This document shows, piece after piece, positions 7,227 to 13,790 of a stretch of 15,661 nucleotides of DNA (position 1 is the first letter of the stretch; each line of letters starts with the position of its first letter). The translations under genes were made by a program, and so were the position numbers. The stretch is taken from positions 1 through 15,661 of the forward strand of contig JAFAFD010000462.1 of the NCBI GenBank assembly GCA_023423675.1, in the 5' to 3' direction. The notes beneath the pieces are model-generated. The model ran no database searches. It worked only from the letters and a program-made list of their open reading frames with translations, and was not told the DNA's origin. This DNA comes from Pseudomonadota bacterium. Its GTDB lineage: Bacteria > Pseudomonadota > Gammaproteobacteria > Xanthomonadales > Xanthomonadaceae.

Positions 7227-7284
7227 TCATCCACGCATGGCGTAGATGACGCCACATCAGTAGATCCACGCCATGCGTGGATGA
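7227..7284. repeat. Dimeric SMAG/REP-like palindromic repeat
   Basis: Two short stem-loops lie in opposite orientation. The right one (7260-7284) begins with GTAG and has the stem ATCCACGC/GCGTGGAT around the loop CAT. The left one (7227-7247, read on the minus strand) is the same sequence with one change. The two 21-base units 7227-7247 and 7264-7284 are inverted copies with one mismatch, separated by 16 bases. GTAG-headed palindromes of this kind are known as SMAG elements in Stenotrophomonas maltophilia, where they occur in great number as monomers and inverted dimers and are thought to be spread by RAYT transposases. The dimer sits just beyond the terminator of the minus-strand ABC operon. 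Confidence 0.85.
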
Positions 7285-7293
7285 CGTGCCCAC

Positions 7294-7323
7294 AAAAAAA
7301 GGGCGAAGCCTTCGCTTCGCCCT
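7294..7323 (-). terminator. Rho-independent terminator of the MacAB-like operon
   Basis: A perfect 10-base stem, AGGGCGAAGC (7300-7309) with GCTTCGCCCT (7314-7323), encloses a CTTC loop. On the minus strand it is followed by seven T residues (7300-7294). It lies 33 bases past the stop codon of the last permease gene at 7357, which marks the operon end. Confidence 0.93.
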
Positions 7324-7356
7324 CTACATCCATCACTCCACACACCGGCGCGTTGG

Positions 7357-8673
7357 TCAGGTCTCGCGCAACGCCGTAGTGATCGGCAGGCGCGCGGCGC
7401 GCAGTGCCGGGAACAGGCCACCGACCAGGCCGATGCCCAGTGCCCACTTCAGCCCATTCCACAGCAGCTCCGGCGACACATGGAACTTGAACACCACCGC
7501 GCTGAAATTGCTGCCGATGGTGGACACGCTGTAACCGTTGAACAGCAGCCAGGCCACCGCACAGCCCAGCAATCCGCCCAGCAAGGCCAGCAGCATGGTT
7601 TCCAGCATCACCGCGGTCACCACCGGCAGGCCGCGGAACCCGATCGCGCGCATGGTGGCGATCTCGCGTGCACGCGTCGCGACCGCGGCGTACATGGTGT
7701 TGAGCGCACCAAACACCGCGCCCACGGCCATGATTGTGCCGATCACCTTGCCAAGGATGTCGATCAGCTTGGTCAGGCCACCGCCCTGCTTGCTGTAGTA
7801 CGCGCGCGTGGTTTCGACGTCCAGCTTCAGGCGCGGATCGGCCGCCACGGCCGCCTTGAACTGTTCGAAGCCAGGCTTGCCATCGGTGCGCACGCTGATC
7901 GACTGCCACGCACTGCGCTGGTAGGTGGTGGCCAGCGTATCGGCATCGGTCCACATTTCCGAATCGTGCGCATCCCCCGAGGCGAACACACCGACCACGG
8001 TCCAGGCCTGGTTGCCCAGGGTCAGCGTCTTGCCGACGTCCAGATCGCGGAACTGTCCCTGCGCGCCCTGGCCGACCACGATCTCGCGCAGGCCGGTGCC
8101 GAACTTGCGGCCCTGCACGATCTTCACCTTGTCATGCACCGCCCACGCCTGTGGGCCGACGCCGCGGAACTGCGCATTGACGTCGGTGCCATCGGCCTTG
8201 GAGACCAGGTTCACCACCTGCGACAGCTCCGGCGACAGCAGCGGCCGGCCTTCGCCATCGCGGCTGATGCCGGGCAGGGTGGACAGCATCGGCACCTGCT
8301 CGCGGGTGATGACCGAATTGGTCTCGGCCTGCGAACCGCCACGCAGCACGATGGCGGTGGTGTCATCGCCGGTGTTGCTGAGCGTGGCCTGGAAGCCCTC
8401 GCCCATGGCCAGCATCGCCACCAGCACGCCGACCACGCCGGCAATGCCCACTACGATCACCGAGGAGGCGCCCCAGCGCTGCGGCAGGCTGGCGATGCCG
8501 ATACGGGTGGCCGCCAGCGCCAGTCGCCCGCTGCGGGTCAGCAGCAGCCACAGCGCCACCAGCACCGCCACGGCCAGCACACCGACCCACGGCAGGCCGA
8601 TCCACAGCACCAGGCCCACCGCCAGCAGCAGCACGGTCAGTGCATTGCCCAACCACTTCTTGATCCTGTTCAT
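7357..8673 (-). CDS. ABC transporter permease, MacB/FtsX type (second permease)
   Basis: A 438-residue inner-membrane permease, last gene of a four-gene minus-strand operon. It has an unusual pair of N-terminal helices (about 9-46) before the standard layout: a helix at 70-90, a periplasmic MacB_PCD-like domain (about 92-300), then the FtsX core with helices near 305-330, 352-378 and 405-424. The cytoplasmic coupling motif ATRAREIATMRAIGF (332-346) and the ending FPALRAARLPITTALRE are typical of the family. Such permeases do not move substrate through the membrane like classic ABC channels; they transmit ATP-driven motion to the periplasm. The start has a strong GGAGGA binding site, and the gene begins 12 bases after the previous permease ends. 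It presumably forms a heterodimer with that permease, because the operon has one ATPase and two unlike permeases. Lipoprotein-handling (LolCE-like) systems share this form, but the adaptor gene in this operon points to MacAB-like export. Confidence 0.88.
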   Translation of the reverse strand: MNRIKKWLGNALTVLLLAVGLVLWIGLPWVGVLAVAVLVALWLLLTRSGRLALAATRIGIASLPQRWGASSVIVVGIAGVVGVLVAMLAMGEGFQATLSNTGDDTTAIVLRGGSQAETNSVITREQVPMLSTLPGISRDGEGRPLLSPELSQVVNLVSKADGTDVNAQFRGVGPQAWAVHDKVKIVQGRKFGTGLREIVVGQGAQGQFRDLDVGKTLTLGNQAWTVVGVFASGDAHDSEMWTDADTLATTYQRSAWQSISVRTDGKPGFEQFKAAVAADPRLKLDVETTRAYYSKQGGGLTKLIDILGKVIGTIMAVGAVFGALNTMYAAVATRAREIATMRAIGFRGLPVVTAVMLETMLLALLGGLLGCAVAWLLFNGYSVSTIGSNFSAVVFKFHVSPELLWNGLKWALGIGLVGGLFPALRAARLPITTALRET

Positions 8674-8685
8674 CGGGAATCCTCC

Positions 8686-9843
8686 TCAGCGGCCGGCCAG
8701 CGCATCGACGATCTTCAGGCGCTTGGCGCGCAGCGCAGGCAGCAGCCCGACCACGACGCCGATCACCACGATCAGGCCGATGCCCACCAGCCAGGTGGGG
8801 GTGGGTACGTGCGGTGGCAGCATGCCCATGCTCTTCGGTGCGATCGCCGGCAGCACCAGCGCGGCCAGGCCCATGCCGATCAGGCCGCCGAGGCCGATCA
8901 GCAGCACCGACTCGACCATCACCAGCGTCAGCACGGTGCTGTCCTTGAAGCCCAGCGTCTTCAGCGTGGCCAGCTCGGGAATGCGCTCGCGCACGGCCTG
9001 GGCCATGGTGTTGCCGGTCAGCAGCAGCAGGGTGAAGAACACCGCGCCCATGATCGAGGTGACGATCATGCCGATGTCCGCGAACTGCTTGACGAAGGCC
9101 TGCTGGAACGCCGATTCGGTCTGGGTCTTGGTCTCGTGGTCGGAGTTGGCCGAGATCGCATCGATGGCCTGCGCGACCCGCGAGGCACGGTCGGGGTTGT
9201 CCAGGGTGATCGTGTACCAGCTCACCTGGTTCTTGATGTAATCGTTGGATTCGTCGAAGTATTTCCAGTTCATCATCAGCTGGCGTTCTTCGTTGCTTGC
9301 CTGCGCGCGGTCCTTCGAACGGAAGATGCCTTTCAGTTCCAGCGGCCAGTCATTGCTGCCGCCGCGCGGGAAGATCGTGGCCTGCAGCGGAATGGTGTCG
9401 CCGATCTTCCAGCCGAACTGCTTGGCCAGGGTCTCGCCGACGATGGCGCCGGTGCGGGTCTGCTTCCAGTCTTCCAGCTGCGCCGGGTTGATCTGCAGTT
9501 CGCGGTAGACGTCGAAGTAGTTGGGCGACACCGAGAAATTCGGGAAGAAGTTCTTCGGGTCCTGGTAGATGCCGCCGAACCACATGCCATAGGCCACGTC
9601 GCGCACGCCGTCGACCTGGCGGATCTGCGTTTCCAGGCGGATCGGCAGCGACTGGGTGATCGACAGGCGCGAGGCGGTGACCAGGCGGTTGGCACCTTCC
9701 ACGCTGCCGCCGGAGTTGAACGCCACGCGTACCGAATCGAGCATACCGAACAGCAGGAACGCCGCGACCACCGAAAGCAGGGTCAGCAGGGTCCGGGTGC
9801 GGCTGCGGAACAGCTGGGCCCAGACCAGGGAAAAGTATTTCAT
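8686..9843 (-). CDS. ABC transporter permease, MacB/FtsX type (first permease)
   Basis: A 385-residue inner-membrane permease with the four-helix MacB layout: helix 1 at about 17-36, a large periplasmic MacB_PCD-like domain (about 40-250), and FtsX-domain helices near 257-278, 303-333 and 350-371. VRERIPELATLKTLGF (284-299) is the coupling loop that contacts the ATPase, and GLLPALRAKRLKIVDAL closes the protein. Unlike E. coli MacB, the ATPase is a separate gene rather than an N-terminal fusion. The ATG at 9843 follows a GGAGG binding site and lies 14 bases past the ATPase stop. The short gaps to both neighbours show co-translation in one operon. It differs substantially from the second permease and lacks that protein's two extra N-terminal helices, so the pair is asymmetric. 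The exported substrate is unknown; MacAB relatives handle macrolides, peptides, siderophores or lipids. Confidence 0.88.
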   Translation of the reverse strand: MKYFSLVWAQLFRSRTRTLLTLLSVVAAFLLFGMLDSVRVAFNSGGSVEGANRLVTASRLSITQSLPIRLETQIRQVDGVRDVAYGMWFGGIYQDPKNFFPNFSVSPNYFDVYRELQINPAQLEDWKQTRTGAIVGETLAKQFGWKIGDTIPLQATIFPRGGSNDWPLELKGIFRSKDRAQASNEERQLMMNWKYFDESNDYIKNQVSWYTITLDNPDRASRVAQAIDAISANSDHETKTQTESAFQQAFVKQFADIGMIVTSIMGAVFFTLLLLTGNTMAQAVRERIPELATLKTLGFKDSTVLTLVMVESVLLIGLGGLIGMGLAALVLPAIAPKSMGMLPPHVPTPTWLVGIGLIVVIGVVVGLLPALRAKRLKIVDALAGR

Positions 9844-9857
9844 CGCCGGGGCCTCCG

Positions 9858-10547
9858 TCAGTGGGCCAGCGGGGCGTCGGCCAGCTCGCCCTTGTCCAGG
9901 TGCACCGTGTGGGTGGCGTACTCGGCGGCCTTCGGGTCATGGGTGACCATGATGATGGTCTTGCCGTGTTCGCGGTTGAGCTGCTGCAGCAGGCCCAGGA
10001 TCTCCTCGGCCGACTGCCGGTCGAGGTCGCCGGTCGGTTCGTCGCAGATCAGGAAGGTCGGGTCGGAGACGATGGCGCGGGCAATCGCCACGCGCTGCTG
10101 CTGGCCGCCGGACAGTTCGTTGGGGCGGTGGCTGCGGCGGTCGGCCAGGCCGACCAGGGTCAGCGCGATCTCGGCATTGCGCCTGCGCTGTGCGGCACTG
10201 AGGTGGGTCAGCAGCAGCGGCAGCTCCACGTTCTTCTGCGCAGTCAGCATCGGCATCAGGTTGTAGAACTGGAACACGAAACCGACGTGGTGGCTGCGCC
10301 AGGTCGACAGCTGGCCGCCGCTCATCTGGTCGATGCGCTCGCCTTCGATGCTGATCTCGCCGCCACTGGGGTTGTCCAGGCCGCCGATCAGGTTGAGCAG
10401 GGTGGTCTTGCCCGAACCGGACGGGCCCATCAGCGCGACGAAGTCGCCGCTGGCGATGTCCAGGTCGATGCCGTGCAGCACCTGCACTTTTTCCGGGCCG
10501 CGTTGGTAGGTCTTGGTGATGTTGCGCAGTGAAACCAGGGTCGACAT
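9858..10547 (-). CDS. ABC transporter ATP-binding protein, MacB/LolD type
   Basis: A 229-residue cytoplasmic ATPase, the size usual for LolD/MacB-type subunits. All catalytic motifs are present: Walker A GPSGSGKTT (41-49), Q-loop VFQFYNLMP (Q93), signature LSGGQQQRVAIARAI (145-159), Walker B TFLICDEPTGDLD (164-176, catalytic E170) and the switch His in MVTHD (H203). The family-typical DEPTGDLD and the Q-loop sequence place it with the FtsX-permease exporters. I chose the ATG at 10547 over an in-frame one at 10607 because GGAGAA stands at the right distance and the family begins with a short strand such as VSLRNITKTYQRG. It is the second gene of the operon, 104 bases after the adaptor, and should energise the two downstream permeases. 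Confidence 0.93.
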   Translation of the reverse strand: MSTLVSLRNITKTYQRGPEKVQVLHGIDLDIASGDFVALMGPSGSGKTTLLNLIGGLDNPSGGEISIEGERIDQMSGGQLSTWRSHHVGFVFQFYNLMPMLTAQKNVELPLLLTHLSAAQRRRNAEIALTLVGLADRRSHRPNELSGGQQQRVAIARAIVSDPTFLICDEPTGDLDRQSAEEILGLLQQLNREHGKTIIMVTHDPKAAEYATHTVHLDKGELADAPLAH

Positions 10548-10651
10548 CGGGGTTCTCCACGAAAGGTGGGACACGGGAACGCGCGCCGGCCACGGGCCGG
10601 AGGGCATGCATCGAACGGTGCTGCCGGCGGCGCCACGCGGGCGCCAGGCCG
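10548..10651 (-). other. Intercistronic spacer with two hairpins
   Basis: The 104 bases between the adaptor stop and the ATPase start are long for this compact operon. They contain two small stem-loops: CCGGCC/GGCCGG (10586-10591 with 10595-10600) and GGCGCC/GGCGCC (10629-10634 with 10640-10645). Neither is followed by a T tract on the minus strand, so they are not terminators. They might set relative message stability of the adaptor and the ATPase-permease segment, or the spacer might hold an internal promoter that I cannot identify. Confidence 0.5.
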
Positions 10652-11899
10652 TTACTGCGCTTGTTTCAGTCGAACCCTGGCGCCATCGCGCAGGGTGTCC
10701 GGTGGGCTGACCACCACGCTTTCACCCGCACTCACGCCCTTCAGCAGCTGGCGGTCCTTGCCCATCGCCTGGCCGGCCTGCACGGCGCGCTGCTGCACGC
10801 GGTCGGCATCGCCCAGCACGAACGCCACGCTGGCACCGTCGCGCTCGACCACCGCCGTGGCCGGCACGCGCACGCCCTGCGGCGTGGCTGCGGCCTGCGG
10901 CTGCGCCTGTTCCAGGAAACTGACCCGCACGCCCATCTCCGGCACGATGCGCGGGTCCTTCACCTTCAGCGCCACGCGCACCTTCACCGTGGCCTTGCCG
11001 CGGTCGGCGGTGGGAATGATGGCGATCACCTCGCCGGGGATCTTCCACTCCGGGTAGGCGTTGAGCGTGGCTTCCACCGGCATCTTCGGCTGCACGCGGC
11101 CGATGAAGGCTTCGCCCACTTCCACCTCGATCTCCAGCGACTCCATGTCGACGATGGTGCCGATGCCGGTACGGGTGAAGCCGCCACCGGCCGACAGCGG
11201 CGAGACGATCTCGCCCGGCTGCGCGGCCTTGGCGGTGACCACGCCGGAGAACGGCGCGCGCACGATGTTGTTGTCCACGCCGAGGTCGGCGATGGCGAGC
11301 TGGTCGCTGGCCACCTTGACGTTGCGCTGCGCGGTATCGAGCTGCGCGCGGATGCTGTCACGCTGGGCCACGGCCTGGTCGTACTGCGAACGCGAGACCA
11401 GCTGCTGGCCGACCAGCGCCTGCAGGCGGCTGGCTTCGGCGGCGGCCTGGCGCTGCTGCGCCTGCAGGCCGGCCACCTGTGCACGTGCGGCCTGCACCTG
11501 CGAGGCGGAGAGGCTGCGCTGTGCATCGGCATCGATCGGGTCCAGCGTGGCCATGACCTGGCCGGCCTCTACCCGCATGCCTTCCTCGATCATCACTTCG
11601 CGCACCTTGCCGGTGATCTTGGCCGACACCGTGGCCATGCGCCGGGCCACCACGTAGCCGCTGGCATCGAGTACCGAGCTGCTGGCATTGCCCTGCTGGA
11701 TCGCTACTGCCGGTGCGGTGTCCACCTCCACCGTCGGCTCGCGGCCGAACAGGAAGAAGGCACCGCCGGCCAACAGCAGCACGATCACCACCAGCGCGAT
11801 CCACAGCCAGCGGCGCCCGCCCGGGCCATCCCCGGAGGACGGCGGCGGGCTCTTGCGGTCGATACGGAGTTCCTTCAACAGCTCGGCAGAAGCGTTCAT
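10652..11899 (-). CDS. Periplasmic adaptor (membrane fusion protein), MacA/HlyD type
   Basis: A 415-residue membrane-fusion protein that would link the ABC permeases to a TolC-type outer-membrane channel. The order is: short cytoplasmic N-terminus, one membrane anchor (about 31-51, WLWIALVVIVLLLAGGAFF), the first half of a biotinyl-lipoyl domain (GYVVARRMATVSAKITGKV to VEAGQVMATLD, 81-120), a coiled-coil hairpin rich in Ala, Gln and Arg (about 122-205), the second lipoyl half (IVRAPFSGVVTAKAAQPGE, 212-230), a beta-barrel (about 250-330) and a membrane-proximal domain (VPATAVVERDG onward). This matches MacA-like adaptors. The ATG at 11899 is preceded by GGAA. It is the first gene of the operon, transcribed leftward from the region shared with the divergent ABC-2 operon. 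No outer-membrane channel gene is present here, so a TolC homologue encoded elsewhere would be needed. Confidence 0.9.
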   Translation of the reverse strand: MNASAELLKELRIDRKSPPPSSGDGPGGRRWLWIALVVIVLLLAGGAFFLFGREPTVEVDTAPAVAIQQGNASSSVLDASGYVVARRMATVSAKITGKVREVMIEEGMRVEAGQVMATLDPIDADAQRSLSASQVQAARAQVAGLQAQQRQAAAEASRLQALVGQQLVSRSQYDQAVAQRDSIRAQLDTAQRNVKVASDQLAIADLGVDNNIVRAPFSGVVTAKAAQPGEIVSPLSAGGGFTRTGIGTIVDMESLEIEVEVGEAFIGRVQPKMPVEATLNAYPEWKIPGEVIAIIPTADRGKATVKVRVALKVKDPRIVPEMGVRVSFLEQAQPQAAATPQGVRVPATAVVERDGASVAFVLGDADRVQQRAVQAGQAMGKDRQLLKGVSAGESVVVSPPDTLRDGARVRLKQAQ

Positions 11900-12102
11900 T
11901 GCGTTCCATCACAGGCGTTCGGGCGGAGTGGCCGGAAGGGCGACAGCAGCGGTTCCGGTGGCAAAGCGTGTGGCACAGCATGCAGGTGGCACGGGGCGGG
12001 ATGGCAGTGACAGCTGTCACCCGATGTAGCTGACGGCGGCCACTGCGAAACGTGACCGGGGCGGCACAGGATGGCAACGTCCCCGCTACCGGTACCGCAC
12101 CC
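11900..12102. promoter_or_regulatory. Divergent promoter region between the two ABC operons
   Basis: The 203 bases between the adaptor start (11899) and the ABC-2 ATPase start (12103) must drive both operons. Its most distinctive features are a perfect 14-base palindrome at 12007-12020 and three GTGGCA copies in one orientation (11958, 11970 and 11986). I see no convincing -35/-10 pair on either strand, which would be consistent with promoters that depend on an activator. Confidence 0.5.
12007..12020. promoter_or_regulatory. Perfect 14-bp palindrome, candidate operator
   Basis: GTGACAGCTGTCAC is its own reverse complement over all 14 bases. It lies 83 bases before the rightward ATPase ATG and 107 bases before the leftward adaptor ATG, a position suited to a dimeric regulator acting on both operons. 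The DesR-type regulator encoded at 15002-15604 is the nearest candidate, but there is no direct evidence. By base count alone about one such palindrome is expected in a window of this size; its place in a 203-base intergenic region is what makes it notable. Confidence 0.4.
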
Positions 12103-13011
12103 ATGGATCCGACCGCAGCTCCCACTACGGCCCCGCTGGCCCGCCTGCACCAGGTGCAGGTGCATTACGCCGGCCATGCCGCCCTGCAGGGCATCGACCT
12201 GCAGGTGCGTGCCGGCCAGGTCCTGGCCCTGCTGGGCCGCAACGGTGCTGGCAAGAGTACCGCGATCAGCGTGCTGTTGGGCCTGCGCCGCGCCGATGCC
12301 GGGCAGGTCGAACTGCTTGGTGGTGATCCGCAGCAGCGCGCCAGCCGCGTGGGGCTGGGCGTGATGCTGCAGAGCACCAGCCTGCCGCCGATGCTGCAGG
12401 TGGATGAACTGGTGGCGCAGGCCAGCGCCTGCTATCCCGATCCGATGCCGCTGGCCGAGGTCCTGCAGCGCGCCGGCCTGCAGGAGCTGGCCCGCCGCCG
12501 CTATGGGCAGCTGTCCGGTGGCCAGCAGCGCACGGTGCAGTTCGCCATCGCGCTGTGTGGGCGCCCGCGTGTGCTGTTCCTGGATGAGCCCACCACCGGC
12601 CTGGACATCCAGGCGCGGCAGGTGATGTGGCAGGCGATCCGGCAGCTGGTGGCCGAAGGCTGCGGCGTGCTGCTGACCACCCACTACCTGGAAGAAGCCG
12701 AAGCGCTGGCGCAGCAGGTGGTGGTGCTGGAACAGGGCCGCGTGCTGGCCGATGCGCCGCTGGCCGAGCTGCGCCTGGCCGACCGGCCGCGGCGCATCCG
12801 CTGCCGCAGCAGCGTGGCGGTGGAAGACGTGCAGCACTGGCCGGGCGTGCAGCAGGTGCAGCGCGACGGTGCGCACCTGCAGCTGCTGGCCAGCCCGGCC
12901 GAACCGGTGGTGGCGCGCCTGCTGGCCGCCGATGCGCAGCTGCAGGAACTGGAAGTACAGGGCGCGGCACTGGCCGACGCCTTCCTCGACATGACCCGGG
13001 AGGCCGCATGA
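12103..13011 (+). CDS. ABC-2 type exporter ATP-binding protein
   Basis: A 302-residue ATPase of the drug/lipid exporter class (ABC-2, as in CcmA/YvfR/NodI relatives). Motifs, numbered from the ATG at 12103, are Walker A LGRNGAGKST (44-53), Q-loop VMLQ (Q90), signature LSGGQQRTVQFAIAL (137-151), Walker B VLFLDEPTTGLD (157-168, catalytic E162) and the switch His in LLTTHYLEEAE (H194). The last ~80 residues form a regulatory C-terminal region typical of these subunits. No good binding site precedes the ATG. A GTG at 12052 in the same frame would add 17 residues that resemble no part of the family, so I prefer the ATG. The stop overlaps the permease start by four bases (ATGA at 13008-13011), so the two proteins are made together. 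Confidence 0.9.
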   Translation: MDPTAAPTTAPLARLHQVQVHYAGHAALQGIDLQVRAGQVLALLGRNGAGKSTAISVLLGLRRADAGQVELLGGDPQQRASRVGLGVMLQSTSLPPMLQVDELVAQASACYPDPMPLAEVLQRAGLQELARRRYGQLSGGQQRTVQFAIALCGRPRVLFLDEPTTGLDIQARQVMWQAIRQLVAEGCGVLLTTHYLEEAEALAQQVVVLEQGRVLADAPLAELRLADRPRRIRCRSSVAVEDVQHWPGVQQVQRDGAHLQLLASPAEPVVARLLAADAQLQELEVQGAALADAFLDMTREAA

Positions 13012-13784
13012 ACACCGTGACCCGTACCCTCGCTGCGCCGCGCGCGTCCATGCGTGCCGCCCTGCGCCCCTACATCGCCGAGCTGCAGGCCGAGCTGCGC
13101 CGGGCCTGGCGCACGCCGGCCTTCGCGGTGCCGTCGCTGCTGTTCCCGGTGCTGTTCTACCTGTTGTTCGGCGTGCTGCTGGGGCGTGGCCACGCGCCGC
13201 TGTATCTGCTGGCTACCTACTGCGTGTTCGGCGCGATGGCGCCGGCCCTGTTCGGCTTCGGCGTGCAGCTGGCACTGGACCGCGAAGGCGGCCTGCTGAC
13301 CCTGAAGCGCGCGCTGCCGATCCCGGCGGCGGCACCGTTGCTGGCACGGCTGGCGATGGCGGTGATGTTCGCGCTGCTGGTGGCCGGCCTGCTGGTCACC
13401 GCGGCCAGCACCCTGGGCGGCGTGCATCTGCAGGTGCAGCAGATCCTGCAGCTGCTGGCCGTGGCCGCGCTGGCGGCCCTGCCGCTGGGCGCCATCGGCC
13501 TGCTGATCGGCAGCCATGTCAGTGCCAGTGCGGCACCGGCGATGGTCAACTTGGTGTACCTGCCGCTGGCCCTGCTCTCGGGCCTGTGGCTGCCGCTGTC
13601 GGCGCTGCCGAAGCTGTTCTCGACGATGGCGCCGCTGTGGCCGACCTGGCACCTGGCGCAGCTGGCGTTGCCGGTGGTCGGGCTGCCCGCGGCAGGCAGC
13701 CTCGCCGGGCATCTGCTGGTGCTGCTGGGTGTGACCGTGGTGGCACTGCTGCTGGCGCGTCGTCGCCTGCGCCGGGTCGGCTGA
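13008..13784 (+). CDS. ABC-2 type exporter permease
   Basis: A 258-residue inner-membrane protein with six predicted helices (about 38-58, 64-88, 112-134, 146-168, 178-198 and 232-250), the normal ABC-2 permease topology and length. An amphipathic N-terminal segment (RPYIAELQAELRRAWRTPAF) leads into helix 1, as in the NodJ/YvfS-type permeases. The conserved patch before the last helix is MVNLVYLPLALLSGLWLPLS with a loop containing LWPTWHLAQL. DREGGLLTLKRALPIPA (91-107) is the cytoplasmic coupling loop that meets the ATPase. Start and preceding stop overlap as ATGA. The kinase gene starts six bases after its stop. Substrate unknown; the link to a DesK/DesR pair suggests a membrane-active compound or a lipid, which is inference. 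Confidence 0.88.
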   Translation: MNTVTRTLAAPRASMRAALRPYIAELQAELRRAWRTPAFAVPSLLFPVLFYLLFGVLLGRGHAPLYLLATYCVFGAMAPALFGFGVQLALDREGGLLTLKRALPIPAAAPLLARLAMAVMFALLVAGLLVTAASTLGGVHLQVQQILQLLAVAALAALPLGAIGLLIGSHVSASAAPAMVNLVYLPLALLSGLWLPLSALPKLFSTMAPLWPTWHLAQLALPVVGLPAAGSLAGHLLVLLGVTVVALLLARRRLRRVG

Positions 13785-13790
13785 ACTGGC

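Larger units (their letters stand above)
6962..7356. other. Leader and intergenic region upstream of the TonB receptor
   Basis: This 395-base gap lies between the receptor start and the end of the next minus-strand operon. Read leftward from 7356 it contains the operon's terminator (7294-7323), a dimeric SMAG-like repeat (7227-7284), a small stem CGATGC/GCATCG (7161-7166 with 7173-7178), a possible -10 element (7041-7051), and a terminator-like hairpin just before the receptor gene (6983-7014). I see no convincing gene; the short open frames lack supporting binding sites or recognisable content. The DNA here is less GC-biased than the neighbouring genes, with A/T-rich pieces around 6980-6990 and 7050-7075. 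Confidence 0.65.

Noticed and set aside
7480..10266. A long plus-strand open frame opposite the two permease genes and the ATPase gene
   Set aside because: Its His-, Gln- and Arg-rich translation is typical of an antisense frame, and the minus-strand genes have full family motifs and binding sites.
10586..10645. Hairpins in the adaptor-ATPase spacer as a transcription terminator
   Set aside because: No T tract follows either stem on the minus strand, and the downstream genes clearly belong to the same export system.
11970..11985. TGGCAC followed by TGCA, resembling a sigma-54 promoter
   Set aside because: The distance between the GG and GC pairs is two bases shorter than the sigma-54 consensus allows, so the match is not functional in form.
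12052..12102. GTG start for the ABC-2 ATPase, 17 codons upstream of the ATG
   Set aside because: No binding site before it, and the added residues (low-complexity Ala, Gly, Thr, Pro) match no part of the family. The ATG at 12103 is preferred, though without a good binding site either.
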